Positions 14,782 through 25,789 are shown, counted from the stretch's first letter. The stretch: DNA of 64,000 nt from Terriglobales bacterium (GCA_035573675.1 DATMAB010000025.1:1-64000), one strand, 5' to 3'. Numbers and translations: made by a program. The notes: generated by a model from the letters alone, not told the origin.

Positions 14782-16572
14782 ATGACCCTCTCCCGCAGAC
14801 GGTACTGGTTGGCCATCACCGGCTTCATCATCCTGGTCCACCTCATGGTGTCTCTGGGCGTGAAGTGGGGCCACCTCGAACGCCAGTACTGGCTCACCGC
14901 CTTCGGCAACCTTCTGCAGACCGCGCTGCTGGCCGCCGTGCTGGCTGCCATGCTGCTGAACGTCATCGGCACCCGCGGGCGCCGGCGCGCCTTCTGGAGC
15001 CTGATGGCCCTCGGTTCCGGCCTCTGGCTTACCGCCCAGCTGCTTTGGACCTGGTATGAGATTGTCCGTCGCACCGAGGTGCCCAATCCCTTTGTGGCCG
15101 ATGTTGTGGTTTTCCTGCACATCGTCCCCATGATGGGCGCGCTCGCCGTGCGTCCTCATCTGCCCGGCAGCCAGAGCCGGCAGCGGTTGGGCTATATCGA
15201 CTTCCTGCTGCTGCTGTTGTGGTGGCTCTACCTCTATCTGATCCTCGTCATTCCCTGGCAGTATGTGAAATTCGACGAAGCCCTTTACGGTTTCAGTTTC
15301 AATCTGCTCTATGACGTTGAAAAACTTGTCCTCACGGTCGGCGCCGGCTGGCTCTGGCTGACCACTCAAGGGATGTGGAAGCGCGTCTACGGCCACCTGT
15401 TCGGTGCCACGGCGCTCTATGAGTTGGGCTCACACTGGGTCAACATCGCTATTGACGCCAAGGCCTACTACACCGGAAGCCTCTACGACGTCCCGCTGGT
15501 GGCCTCCATGGCCTGGTTCGTTTGGATCGGGCTTCTGGCTCAAAAGCTTGCTCCCGGCGTTCCCGCGGAAGAAGAGGGGCGCCATCAGGCCATGTGGCCG
15601 GCCAAGCTGGCGATGGGAGCGGTCTTCTCCATCCCCCTGCTGATTTTCTGGAGCGTTTTCATCAGCACCGCGCCCCAAATGGTCCGCGATTTCCGCCTCC
15701 TGGTCTCCCTGGGCGCCTTCGTGGTTTTCTGCTTGCTGGTCTTTTGGCGCCAGCACACGCTGGATCGTGAGCTCTTGCGCCTGCTGCGCACCTCCGAAGA
15801 ATCACTCGCCCGACAGAAAATGTTGCAGGACGAGCTGGTCCGTTCTGCCAAGCTGGCGGCCATGGGCCAGTTGGTGGCCGGCGCGGCGCACGAGATCAAC
15901 AATCCCCTCACCGCCATCCTGGGCTACGCCGATCTGCTCGAATCCAATCCTGCCCTCAGCGAGCAGGAGCGCAGCCTGGCCGACAAGATCCGCCGCCAGG
16001 CCCGCCGCACCCGCGAGCTGGTCAGCAACCTCATCAGCTTCGCGCGCCAGTCGCCGGCGGAGAAAAAACGGGTGGACGTGAACGCCGCCATCGCCAGCGC
16101 CGTCAAGATGCGCCAGTCTCAGCTCGCCAAGCAGAACATCGTCCTCGAGATGCATCTCAAGTCCGAGCTTCCCGCGGTGATGGCCGATGAGAGCCACCTC
16201 TTTCAGGTGTTTTCCCACCTCATCAATAACGCTGCGGACGCCATGGCAGCCGGCGGCGGAGGACCGCTTACCATCCGCACCTCCCGCGACGGCAAGGACG
16301 TCGTGATGGAATTCAGCGATGCCGGTCCCGGAGTCGCGGATCCCCAGCGCGTCTTCGACCCCTTCTACACCACCAAGCCTGTGGGAAAGGGAACCGGCCT
16401 CGGCCTGAGCGCCGCCTACGGCATCGTGGCCGAGCATGGCGGCCAGATCGTCTGCGCCAACCGTCCCCAAGGCGGAGCTACGTTCATCGTTCGACTGCCC
16501 GCTGCGCCGGACGTTGCTCCGCCTCCGGCCGCCGCGGCCGGTGCCGCGAACCGCGCTCCCGTCACCCACTGA
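14782..16572 (+). CDS. Multi-pass membrane sensor histidine kinase
   Basis: The N-terminal 330 residues contain about ten hydrophobic segments and no recognisable extracellular sensor domain, so signals may be read within the membrane. The soluble part has a HisKA domain with the phospho-accepting His in GAAHEINNPLTAILGYADLL. An ATPase domain follows, with N-box HLINNAADAM, G1 SDAGPGVADP, the FDPFYTTK loop and G2 GKGTGLGLSAAYGIV. This is the NtrB/ZraS-like subclass often linked to sigma54 regulators. No response regulator is adjacent, so it is an orphan. I use ATG 14782; an in-frame GTG at 14776 is possible. Confidence 0.92.
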   Translation: MTLSRRRYWLAITGFIILVHLMVSLGVKWGHLERQYWLTAFGNLLQTALLAAVLAAMLLNVIGTRGRRRAFWSLMALGSGLWLTAQLLWTWYEIVRRTEVPNPFVADVVVFLHIVPMMGALAVRPHLPGSQSRQRLGYIDFLLLLLWWLYLYLILVIPWQYVKFDEALYGFSFNLLYDVEKLVLTVGAGWLWLTTQGMWKRVYGHLFGATALYELGSHWVNIAIDAKAYYTGSLYDVPLVASMAWFVWIGLLAQKLAPGVPAEEEGRHQAMWPAKLAMGAVFSIPLLIFWSVFISTAPQMVRDFRLLVSLGAFVVFCLLVFWRQHTLDRELLRLLRTSEESLARQKMLQDELVRSAKLAAMGQLVAGAAHEINNPLTAILGYADLLESNPALSEQERSLADKIRRQARRTRELVSNLISFARQSPAEKKRVDVNAAIASAVKMRQSQLAKQNIVLEMHLKSELPAVMADESHLFQVFSHLINNAADAMAAGGGGPLTIRTSRDGKDVVMEFSDAGPGVADPQRVFDPFYTTKPVGKGTGLGLSAAYGIVAEHGGQIVCANRPQGGATFIVRLPAAPDVAPPPAAAAGAANRAPVTH

Positions 16573-16587
16573 CGCGGCTGCGATACC

Positions 16588-19032
16588 ATGAAGCCGGCCG
16601 CCATGCCCCCTGCGCCGATCCTCCATACCAGCGCCCGCGTCCTCGAATTTGACTCGCTGCGCGAGATTCTGCTCGCCTACGCCGCGTCTTCCCTGGGCCG
16701 CCGGCGGTTGGAAACCCTCGCGCCGGCCTCGGACCCTGCCTGGATCGAGCGCCAGCAGCATCTCACCGCCGAGATTCGGCAGTTCCTGCATGCAGGGGGT
16801 CGCTTCGATTTCTCCGGCCTCACGGATCCGGAACCGCAGCTCGAGCGCGCCCGCATCGAAGGCGTAGCCCTTGAACCGGCCGAGATCGTCTCCGTCGTCA
16901 CGCTCGCCGATCGCGCTGCGCAATGGCGTGACCTGGCGCTTCATCCGCCGGCCGCCCTCGAAGGCGCATGGGATGAAGTCGCAGTGTTATCGGCCGGCAT
17001 CGCCGACTTCGGCGACTTCCTTCGTTTCTTCAAGAGCAAGATTCTCCCGGACGGCACCCTCGATGACCGTGCTTCGCCCGACCTGGCCCGTATCCGCCGC
17101 GAGGTCGAAAAACAGAAGCGCCACATCCAGGATTCTCTCCGCGTCTACCTGCGCCGGCTGGCCGAAGGCGGCGCCTTGCAGGAGGAACTCGTCACCATTC
17201 GCGGGGAGCGCTTTGTCATCCCGGTCCGCGTGGAGCAGAAGCGCAGGGTTTCCGGCGTGGTGCACGGCGCAAGTTCCAGCGGCCAGACCGTCTTCATCGA
17301 GCCGCTCGAGACCATCGAGCAGAACAACGAACTGGTCCGCCTGCTGGAGGAAGAACAGGCCGAGGTCCGGCGCATCCTGCTGGAGATGAGCCGGCGCATC
17401 GCCGCCCAGGCTGTGGCCATCTCTGCCGCCGCGGAGGTGCTGGCCGAACTCGAACTGCAATTCATCAAGGCTCGCTTTGCCGCGGAGTACCACTGTGTTC
17501 CGGTCCGCTTCGGCACAGGCAGCCTGATCCTGGAACAGGCCCGGCACCCGGTGCTCGAGCGCAGCTTGCGGCTGCACGACGCTCAGGTCGTGCCCATCAG
17601 CCTGCGACTCGGCGAGGACCATCGTCAGCTCGTCATCAGCGGCCCCAACACCGGCGGCAAGACCGTCGCCCTGAAGACAATCGGACTCCTTGCGTTGATG
17701 GCACAGGCGGGCATCCCTGTGCCCGCGACAGACGCTGAATTTCCTGTCTTCGACGCCGTGCTGGCCGACATTGGCGACTACCAGTCCATCGAGCAGAATC
17801 TTTCGACCTTCTCCGCTCATGTGACCAACATCGAGTTCATCTCGCGCACCGCCACGCCGCACTCGTTGGTGCTGCTCGACGAACTCGGCTCCGCCACCGA
17901 CCCGCAGGAAGGCGCCGCCCTCGCCGTCGCCATCGCCGACCACTTCCGTCGCCTGGGAGCGCTGTGCGTCGTTTCCACCCACCACACCTCGCTCAAGGTC
18001 TATGCTGCGAACACGGAGGGCGTGCTCAACGCCGCCGTCGGCTTCGACGAAAAGACGCTGCGTCCCACCTACGAGCTGCGTCTCGGCGTGCCCGGTGCTT
18101 CCGCCGGCATCAACATTGCGCAGCGCCTCGGTCTGAACGCGGAGATCATTGCTGCCGCCCGCGCCCGCCTCGGCTCGGACGCCCAGGACGTCGCCCGCTT
18201 TCTTGACCGCCTCCACGAAGAACTGCGTCAGGCGGAAGAAGAACGCGCTCGCCTCGCCCGCCAGGAGGAAGAAGTCGCCCGCGAGCGCTCGCGCCTGGCC
18301 GCTCGTGGCATGGACGAGCAGCGCGCCAGGGTCCGCGAGCTGGAGAAAAAGCTGGAAGGACTGCTGCGCGATTTCGAATACCGAATCCGCGAGACCCTCT
18401 CCGCTGTCCAGGACCGCGCCGCTTCGGTCAAGCTCTCGAAAGACGCCGACCGCCGCCTCGCCCGCCTGCGCCGCGAGTTCCGCGAGCAGTTCGATTCCGC
18501 CGTGGTCGCCCACTCCACCGGCGCCGACCGCGGCGACCCGCACGCCCAGCCGGCGCTGGTCCGCAACGTCGCCGAGGGCGATACCGTCAAGCTCAAGTCG
18601 CTCGGCCGCTCGGGCATCGTCCGCCGCCAGCTCGACTCCGACACGTTCGAGATCGAGGTCGGGGCCATGAAGATGCGCATCCCGCGCAGCGACATTGCCG
18701 AAGTCGCCGCCCGCGCTGCCGAATCGCCCGTCAAAGCCGCGCGCGCCCGCGGCATCGCCGTCTCGCTCTCCGAGGAAGATGCCGGAACGCCGACTGAACT
18801 CAACGTCATCGGCGAGACCGTGGACGAAGCCACCCGCCGCGTAGAAAAGTTCCTCGACCGCGCTTTTCTCGCCGGCCTTCCGCGCGTGCGCATCGTGCAC
18901 GGTAGCGGTATGGGCGTCCTGCGCAAGGCCTTGCGCAAGTACCTCGAGCAGCACCCGCACGTGGCTTCCATCGCCGAACCCCCGCAGAACGAGGGTGGGG
19001 CAGGTGCGACCGTCGTGGAGTTACGAGTGTAG
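16588..19032 (+). CDS. mutS2: MutS2 family protein, recombination suppressor / ribosome rescue factor
   Basis: The 814-residue protein lacks the mismatch-recognition domain of MutS and has the MutS2 order: core and clamp helices, then an ABC-type ATPase, a long coiled coil and a C-terminal Smr nuclease domain. Walker A is SGPNTGGKT near residue 352, Walker B is LLDELGSATDP near 430, and the signature region SIEQNLSTFSAH lies between. The coiled coil covers about 520-620. The Smr domain (about 735-814) shows HGSGMGVLRKALRKYL. Its opening reads LNVIGETV instead of the usual LDLRG, which may weaken nuclease activity. It begins 15 bases after the kinase stop, so co-transcription is likely. Confidence 0.96.
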   Translation: MKPAAMPPAPILHTSARVLEFDSLREILLAYAASSLGRRRLETLAPASDPAWIERQQHLTAEIRQFLHAGGRFDFSGLTDPEPQLERARIEGVALEPAEIVSVVTLADRAAQWRDLALHPPAALEGAWDEVAVLSAGIADFGDFLRFFKSKILPDGTLDDRASPDLARIRREVEKQKRHIQDSLRVYLRRLAEGGALQEELVTIRGERFVIPVRVEQKRRVSGVVHGASSSGQTVFIEPLETIEQNNELVRLLEEEQAEVRRILLEMSRRIAAQAVAISAAAEVLAELELQFIKARFAAEYHCVPVRFGTGSLILEQARHPVLERSLRLHDAQVVPISLRLGEDHRQLVISGPNTGGKTVALKTIGLLALMAQAGIPVPATDAEFPVFDAVLADIGDYQSIEQNLSTFSAHVTNIEFISRTATPHSLVLLDELGSATDPQEGAALAVAIADHFRRLGALCVVSTHHTSLKVYAANTEGVLNAAVGFDEKTLRPTYELRLGVPGASAGINIAQRLGLNAEIIAAARARLGSDAQDVARFLDRLHEELRQAEEERARLARQEEEVARERSRLAARGMDEQRARVRELEKKLEGLLRDFEYRIRETLSAVQDRAASVKLSKDADRRLARLRREFREQFDSAVVAHSTGADRGDPHAQPALVRNVAEGDTVKLKSLGRSGIVRRQLDSDTFEIEVGAMKMRIPRSDIAEVAARAAESPVKAARARGIAVSLSEEDAGTPTELNVIGETVDEATRRVEKFLDRAFLAGLPRVRIVHGSGMGVLRKALRKYLEQHPHVASIAEPPQNEGGAGATVVELRV

Positions 19033-19183
19033 ATACGCCTTGCGTTCGCAGTACAGTGCCGTTGACCTTCGAGCGCTGACCGATCCTTTGCTGCTGCAAT
19101 GACGCAGCGCCAAAGGGCTCCTGTCGCGCTCTTCGCGGCTTCAAGCGCGACAAACGTGGCGCCGGGCGCTTCGCCGGCTGTCG

Positions 19184-19202
19184 CGCGGGCACCTTGCCCG
19201 CG
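19184..19202. terminator. Hairpin between convergent genes
   Basis: Arms CGCGGGCA and TGCCCGCG form 8 perfect pairs on a CCT loop, 9 bases after the end of the minus-strand cystathionine enzyme gene. There is no U-run on either strand, so it may need Rho or act as an mRNA-end structure. Confidence 0.5.
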
Positions 19203-19210
19203 AAATCGTC

Positions 19211-20338
19211 CTAACCCCTCAACGCCCCCTCCACATCCGCCAGCAGATCATCCACGTGCTCCAGCCCCATCGAGAACCGCAAGAGGTTCGCCGGGGTCTT
19301 GCTGTCCGGCGGCTCGACGCTCTTGCGGTGGTCCACGTTGGAATGCACGCCGCCCAGGCTGGTGGCGCGCGTAATCAGTTTCAACCGCGCTGCGAACGCC
19401 AGCGCCTCTTTGGCCCCGCCCTTGATCTGCACCGAGACCAGCCCGCCGAACCCGCCCTTCATCTGTTTGGCCGCGATGGCGTGTCCGGGATGGCTCTTCA
19501 ATCCCGGATAACGCACCCGCTCTACTGCCGGCTGCTTCTCCAGGAACTCGGCGATCCGCAGCGCACTCTGCGCCTGGGCGCGGACTCGATAGGGCAGCGT
19601 CTGGATGCTGCGCAGCAGCAGCCAGCAGTCGAACGCCGAGGGCACTCCGCCGCCGCTCTGTTGCATCTTGCGCACGGCGGCGAACAGCGGGTGCCCTGCC
19701 TCGTGTGCCACAATCGCTCCGCCGGTCAAGTCGCTGTGGCCGCCAAGGTACTTCGTCGTCGAATGCAAGACCAGGTCGACACCGAATGCCAGTGGATTCT
19801 GCAAAACCGGCGACGCCAGCGTGCTGTCGCACACCACAACCGCTCCCGCCTCATGCGCGATGCTGGCCGCCGCTTCGATATCCGTTATGCACAGCAGCGG
19901 GTTGGACGGCGTCTCGATCCAAACCAGTCGCGTGTTGGGCCGCAACGCCTTGCGGATCTGCTCCGCGTCGGTCATATCCACGAACGAGGACTCCAGGCCC
20001 CAATCCTTGAAGGTGCCCCGCAGGAAGAGCCCGGTTTCGTAAAAGACATCCTGCGGCGCGATCACATGATCGCCCGGCCGCAGGCTCTGCAGCACCGCCA
20101 TGCTCGCGGCCTGCCCGGAGGAGAAGGCCGCCGCGTCCGCGCCTCCTTCCAGCGCTGCCAGGCACTCTTCCAGCGCTTGCCGGTTGGGGTTCTCGTCCCG
20201 TGCGTACAGGTAACCGCTCAGCCTGCCGCCGTCCTCACCGCGCTCGTACACGGTCGAGAGATAGATAGGAGTGGCCACCGCCCGGAACTGCGATTCGATC
20301 TTGCGTCCGGCATGCACTGCTTGTGTCTCGATTTTCAT
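19211..20338 (-). CDS. Cys/Met metabolism PLP enzyme (cystathionine gamma-synthase/lyase family)
   Basis: Enzymes of this family catalyse trans-sulfuration (cystathionine gamma-synthase, gamma- or beta-lyase, or O-acylhomoserine sulfhydrylase). The 375-residue protein has the PLP Lys in HSTTKYLGGHSD, the phosphate-binding SSGQAASMA, and the C-terminal RATSLGGVHSNVDHR. The second half is the typical small domain ending FSMGLEHVDDL. Family subtype is hard to decide; the reading VHSNVDHR differs from the common SLGGVESL pattern. I chose ATG 20338, preceded by GGAGG, over an upstream frame extension to 20437 that lacks a ribosome binding site. Confidence 0.9.
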   Translation of the reverse strand: MKIETQAVHAGRKIESQFRAVATPIYLSTVYERGEDGGRLSGYLYARDENPNRQALEECLAALEGGADAAAFSSGQAASMAVLQSLRPGDHVIAPQDVFYETGLFLRGTFKDWGLESSFVDMTDAEQIRKALRPNTRLVWIETPSNPLLCITDIEAAASIAHEAGAVVVCDSTLASPVLQNPLAFGVDLVLHSTTKYLGGHSDLTGGAIVAHEAGHPLFAAVRKMQQSGGGVPSAFDCWLLLRSIQTLPYRVRAQAQSALRIAEFLEKQPAVERVRYPGLKSHPGHAIAAKQMKGGFGGLVSVQIKGGAKEALAFAARLKLITRATSLGGVHSNVDHRKSVEPPDSKTPANLLRFSMGLEHVDDLLADVEGALRG

Positions 20339-20463
20339 GGCGCCTCCACTGTTGCGGCTTCCCGGGTCTGCGTCAAGCCCCATCGGCCGGTTGGCATCGC
20401 ATGTCTGCGGCGGGAGCCTATAAGATGTCAGCGGCATCCCATCGGACGCCGTGGGAAGGCAAC

Positions 20464-20943
20464 ATGACCCAACAGGAACTGGACGAAAAGCTGGCCGCTG
20501 TCGAGCGCGGCCCCTCCCTCATCGCAGCTGCCGTGGCCGGCCTTGACGACGCCACCCTGCGCTTTAAGCCCGCACCCGGCAAGTGGTGCATTCTGGAGAT
20601 TCTCGGCCACCTGGCCGACATCGAAGTGCTCTATGGCTACCGTATGCGCCAGATGATCGCGGACAAAGAGCCCGTCATCGCGCCCGTTGATCAGGACGAT
20701 TGGGCTCGCAACCTGGGCTATCTGGAGGCCACCCCGGCGGAACTGCTGGACGCCTACCAGGCCGCCCGCCGGGCCAACCTCCGCCTGCTGCGCCGGCTCC
20801 GCCCCGCCGACCTGGAGAAGGGCGCCTTTCATCCCGAGCGCGGCGGCAAGGTCACGCTGGCCGAGCTTCTCGGCATGATGGCTGGCCACGACCCTAACCA
20901 CCTGGCCCAGATTGAACGCTTGAAGCGAGAGGCGGGTAAGTAG
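20464..20943 (+). CDS. DinB-family protein
   Basis: The 159-residue protein is a four-helix DinB-like fold with the expected metal-binding histidines: ILGHLADIEVLYGYR early and GMMAGHDPNHLAQIERL near the end. DinB proteins are usually thiol-dependent transferases or of unknown function. GKWCILEILGHL is the usual central motif. The ATG at 20464 follows GGAAGG. A longer frame starting at 20323 overlaps the divergent gene start and is rejected. It is followed directly by the promoter of the toxin-antitoxin pair. Confidence 0.9.
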   Translation: MTQQELDEKLAAVERGPSLIAAAVAGLDDATLRFKPAPGKWCILEILGHLADIEVLYGYRMRQMIADKEPVIAPVDQDDWARNLGYLEATPAELLDAYQAARRANLRLLRRLRPADLEKGAFHPERGGKVTLAELLGMMAGHDPNHLAQIERLKREAGK

Positions 20944-20976
20944 ATTCGTATCTCCCAAGAAGAAGACAACAGTCTA

Positions 20977-21006
20977 TTGACAGGGGGACATTCACCCCCT
21001 TACAAT
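20977..21006 (+). promoter_or_regulatory. Promoter of the toxin-antitoxin pair with operator between -35 and -10
   Basis: TTGACA (20977-20982) and TACAAT (21001-21006) are 18 bases apart. The spacer and its edges form an inverted repeat: arms AGGGGG and CCCCCT around ACATTCA. Transcription would start near 21013, only about 5 bases before the antitoxin ATG, so the mRNA would be nearly leaderless. A repressor bound here would block RNA polymerase, as expected for autoregulated toxin-antitoxin operons. Confidence 0.7.
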
Positions 21007-21017
21007 GCTGCAAGCAT

Positions 21018-21293
21018 ATGAGTGCTCGGGCTAAGGCAACGCGGCCGAAGGTTTCCACGACCGTGGCGCCGGAGACCTTCGCCTACCTGCAGTCTTTGGT
21101 CAAGGGGGGACAAGCCGCCAGCATGGCTGAAGCTCTCGACCTTACGGTCGCGCAGCTCCGCGAGCAGGAGCGGCGCATTCAACTTGAAGCCGCTACTGCG
21201 GCCTACTATGACTCGCTTTCGGAAGAGGAAGCCGCCGAGCAGAAAGCCTGGGGTGAGTTCGCCGGGAGCGCTCTCGTGCAGGACGAGGACTGA
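21018..21293 (+). CDS. Ribbon-helix-helix-type antitoxin
   Basis: The 91-residue acidic protein has a basic start (SARAKATRPKVSTTVAPETFAYLQSL) resembling a ribbon-helix-helix DNA-binding domain. A helical acidic tail follows (AAYYDSLSEEEAAEQKAWGE) of the type that folds over a toxin. It precedes the MazF-like toxin gene by 2 bases. The likely roles are neutralising the toxin and repressing the shared promoter through the inverted repeat at 20982-21000. The assignment rests on layout and neighbour; the family is diverse. Confidence 0.75.
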   Translation: MSARAKATRPKVSTTVAPETFAYLQSLVKGGQAASMAEALDLTVAQLREQERRIQLEAATAAYYDSLSEEEAAEQKAWGEFAGSALVQDED

Positions 21294-21295
21294 GC

Positions 21296-21667
21296 ATGCC
21301 CTTCTTGCGAACGCCTGCGCGCGGCGAGATCTGGTTTGTTCAGTTGCACACCGATCCGCCCGAAAAAGGGCGGCGTCCGGTCGTGGTGATTTCCCTCGAT
21401 GCGCGCAATCGCAATCCGCATGCCAGCACCGTGCTCGTAGTACCACTGTCTACGACGCCCGCGCGTGCTCCCAGCCACGTCGAGTTACCCCCAGGAGAGA
21501 CCGGCCTGAGCGAGCTTTCCACCGCCCGAGCGGAAGACATCAGTTGCGTTCCGAAGGCGTGGCTCGTCGAGCCTCGCTCCGCTCTGCGCAGGTTGGGCGA
21601 GAATCGTTTAAGGGAAATCGCCGCCGGTGTGCAGCTTGCCCTAGGGTTTCCGTCGGTCGGTTACTAG
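21296..21667 (+). CDS. MazF/PemK-type endoribonuclease toxin
   Basis: The 123-residue protein follows the PemK/MazF pattern: PARGEIWFVQLHTDPPEKGRRPVVVISLDARN, then VLVVPLSTTPARA, and the conserved SELSTARAEDISCVPKAWL. The Arg in KGRRPVVV and the Thr/Ser in PLSTTP correspond to the catalytic and substrate-binding residues of the family. It is encoded immediately downstream of a ribbon-helix-helix antitoxin, making a complete type II module. MazF enzymes cut single-stranded RNA at short sequence motifs; its specificity cannot be read from sequence. Confidence 0.9.
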   Translation: MPFLRTPARGEIWFVQLHTDPPEKGRRPVVVISLDARNRNPHASTVLVVPLSTTPARAPSHVELPPGETGLSELSTARAEDISCVPKAWLVEPRSALRRLGENRLREIAAGVQLALGFPSVGY

Positions 21668-21760
21668 CGACCGGGGTGCTGTTATCCACAGCACGCTTGG
21701 CTAGAATGCGTTTCGCAACCGTGTGCATCCGCGTCGATCCGCGGTCAGAAACAGCAGCCC

Positions 21761-23569
21761 ATGCCTAACCCCGGCTCCCTCGCCGACACCGTCAAGCAGC
21801 AGGCGGATATCGTTCGCGTCGTCGGCGAGTACGTGAAGCTCAAGAAATCCGGGGCGCAGAACTACACCGGCCTCTGCCCCTTTCATAAGGAGAAGACACC
21901 CTCGTTCTCCGTCCACGCCACGCGCCAGTTCTACCATTGCTTCGGCTGCGGCGCCTCCGGCGACGTTTTCAGCTTCGTGCAGAAGGTGGAGAACATTACC
22001 TTCCCGGAGGCCGTGCGCGCCGTAGCGCAGAAGGCCGGCGTTCCCCTGCCCAAAGCTTCCTTCAGCGGGCCGGGCGAAGCCCGCGACGCCAAGCTGCGCG
22101 CCACCCTGCTCGACCTCCACGACCGCGCCTGCGCGTTCTTTCAAGATCAGCTCCGCCGTCCCGAAGGGACCGCCGCGCGTGAATATCTGGCTGGCCGCGG
22201 GCTGACCGAGGAGACCATCCGCGCCTTCCGTATCGGTTTCGCCCCCGATTCCGGCTTCCTCCTGCGCGACTATTTCAAAGGCGTTTCCGATGAGGAAGCC
22301 CTGCGCGCCTCCGGCCTGTTCGCGTGGAAATCGGAAGGGGCGTCGCCCGTGATGTACTCGCGTTTCCGCAACCGTGTGATGTTTCCCATCGCCAACGAAG
22401 CCGGGAAGATCGTCGCCTTCACCGGTCGTACGCTGGCTACCGACGAGCGCTCCGGACCCAAGTATCTCAACTCGCCGGAAACGCCCATCTATTCCAAATC
22501 GCGCGTGCTGTTCAACCTCGACCGCGCCCGCGAGGCCATCCGCAAACTCGACTACGCCATCCTGGTCGAAGGCCAGATGGATTGCATCGCCGTCGACGCC
22601 GCCGGCTTCCACAACGTCATCGCCAGTTCCGGTACGGCTTTTACGGAAGCGCAGGTCCGGTTGCTGGCCCGTTTCACCCGCAACCTGGTGGTCAATTTCG
22701 ATCCCGATACCGCCGGCGCTGCAGCCGCCGAGCGTTCACTCGCCCTGCTGGTCGCCGAAGACTTCCACGTCAAAGTTTTGACCCTTGAGCCTGGTCTCGA
22801 TCCCGACCTGTTCCTCCGCCGCCGTGGCCGCGAGGCTTACGCTCGCGCCCTGCGTGAGTCGCAGAAATATTTCGACTACCTGATCGAGCGCGCCCGTGCC
22901 TCATTCCCCGTCCGCACGCCGGAAGGCAAGGTGCAGGCCGTGACCTTTTTGCTGCCGCACATTCACCGCGTCCCCAGCCGCATCGCTCGCGACGAGCTGG
23001 CGCAGGAGATCGCCCAGAAGCTGGGCATAGATTCCGCTGTCCTGCGCGAGGAACTTCGCCACGCGGCCGCCACCCGCACCGCCACGGTGCGTCCCGCGGC
23101 CGAGCCGCAGGTCACCGATGCCGAGCGCATCCTCATCCGCGCCCTTGCTTCCGGCGGCCAACTTCCCGTCGAGCCCGGCGGTAACCCTGTTTCTGAGCCT
23201 GCCGAGCAGCTTGATCCCGCGCGCCAGGCGCGCTTTGCGCTTTCAACCGAGGGCCTGCATGAAGGTCTGGCCTCCGAATCCCTGCTGGAGTTGTTGCTGC
23301 AGAAGGAAGAGGACGCCGACGCCCTGGCTCTCCCGCTCTCCGATTCCGATCGCAGCCTGCTGGCCGCCATCCTGATGGACGAGCGCGAGGAACTGACGCC
23401 CGAGCTTCTGGAGGGGGCCATCGAGGCCCTCCGCCGCCGCCACCTGGAGCGCCGCCGACGCCAGCTCAAGGCTGAGATCGCCGAGGCCGAGCGCCGCAGC
23501 GACTCCGCCACGCTTAGCCGCTTGCTTCAGGAAAAAGTGGATATCGACCGCGTCCTCGCCACCCACTGA
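21761..23569 (+). CDS. dnaG: DNA primase DnaG
   Basis: DnaG makes RNA primers for lagging-strand synthesis. The 602-residue protein begins with the zinc-binding domain: Cys39 and His42 in GLCPFHKEKTPSFSV, Cys60 and Cys63 in HCFGCGASGD. The RNA polymerase domain follows. The Toprim motif is ILVEGQMDCIAV, with the metal-binding acidic cluster VVNFDPDTAG. The C-terminal helical region binds DnaB. It precedes rpoD, the familiar dnaG-rpoD macromolecular synthesis order, with dnaB also nearby. The ATG at 21761 leads directly into the family N-terminus. Confidence 0.97.
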   Translation: MPNPGSLADTVKQQADIVRVVGEYVKLKKSGAQNYTGLCPFHKEKTPSFSVHATRQFYHCFGCGASGDVFSFVQKVENITFPEAVRAVAQKAGVPLPKASFSGPGEARDAKLRATLLDLHDRACAFFQDQLRRPEGTAAREYLAGRGLTEETIRAFRIGFAPDSGFLLRDYFKGVSDEEALRASGLFAWKSEGASPVMYSRFRNRVMFPIANEAGKIVAFTGRTLATDERSGPKYLNSPETPIYSKSRVLFNLDRAREAIRKLDYAILVEGQMDCIAVDAAGFHNVIASSGTAFTEAQVRLLARFTRNLVVNFDPDTAGAAAAERSLALLVAEDFHVKVLTLEPGLDPDLFLRRRGREAYARALRESQKYFDYLIERARASFPVRTPEGKVQAVTFLLPHIHRVPSRIARDELAQEIAQKLGIDSAVLREELRHAAATRTATVRPAAEPQVTDAERILIRALASGGQLPVEPGGNPVSEPAEQLDPARQARFALSTEGLHEGLASESLLELLLQKEEDADALALPLSDSDRSLLAAILMDEREELTPELLEGAIEALRRRHLERRRRQLKAEIAEAERRSDSATLSRLLQEKVDIDRVLATH

Positions 23570-23618
23570 CACGGCGTATCAAAACCAGGGCTAACACCCC
23601 CTTTTTCTGTCACTTGAA

Positions 23619-23649
23619 GGAATCTAAACCACCTTCTGGCGCGTCTAAT
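23619..23649 (+). promoter_or_regulatory. ECF-sigma-type promoter upstream of rpoD
   Basis: GGAA (23619-23622) and CGTCTAATGG (23642 onward) are separated by 19 bases, like the GGAAC/CGTC elements recognised by ECF sigma factors. The same CGTCTAATGG, with an 18-base spacing, lies directly upstream of the ECF sigma gene at 45920-45950. Here it is about 195 bases before rpoD. Confidence 0.5.
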
Positions 23650-23844
23650 GGTGTAAGACCAAGGCGGTTGCCCCGTATCCCCAGAAGAGGCGGCAGGAGG
23701 GCGCGTAGTAGGCGCGTTCAGTTTTGTGCTAACATGATTGGGTTTCGTGTTTTCTCCGCGGCGACTCCATCTTCCCGGCAGTTCCTTGGTAACCGCTGTG
23801 CCCCGGCACGGGTGTCGCCGGGCACGGAATGAGGATTGACTGCT

Positions 23845-25542
<1,698 letters not shown>

Positions 25543-25559
25543 CTGCCTATGAGATTGTC

Positions 25560-25637
25560 ATCCTGAGCGAGCGCCGCGACTGCTTTTCTGCCGTGCTTCT
25601 CCTTGGCGCGGTCGCGGCGCGACTCGAAGGATCTTGC
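25560..25637. repeat. Dispersed GTCATCCTGAGCGAG element
   Basis: It begins GTCATCCTGAGCGAG and ends with a CGAAGGATCT motif, with a GC-rich middle. The same ends frame elements at 36794-36830, 47814-47887, 49324-49436 and 54487-54560; all are intergenic or at a gene edge. Confidence 0.7.
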
Positions 25638-25789
25638 GTTTGCTGTTCGAGCTCGCAAGGGTGGGGGGCACTTTTCCTCTCTCTTCCACAGCAAACCCGT
25701 GAACTTCACAGTTTCTTCACACCGTCGGCGCCGTTGGCTCTTGCCTCCAGCGTTCCCTGCGAGGCATCGTGGGCGCAACGACAGCGTGC

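Noticed and set aside
18149-18670. Open frames overlapping mutS2 and other long genes on both strands
   Set aside because: These are shadows of GC-rich coding sequence with biased third positions; all lack coding logic or start signals.
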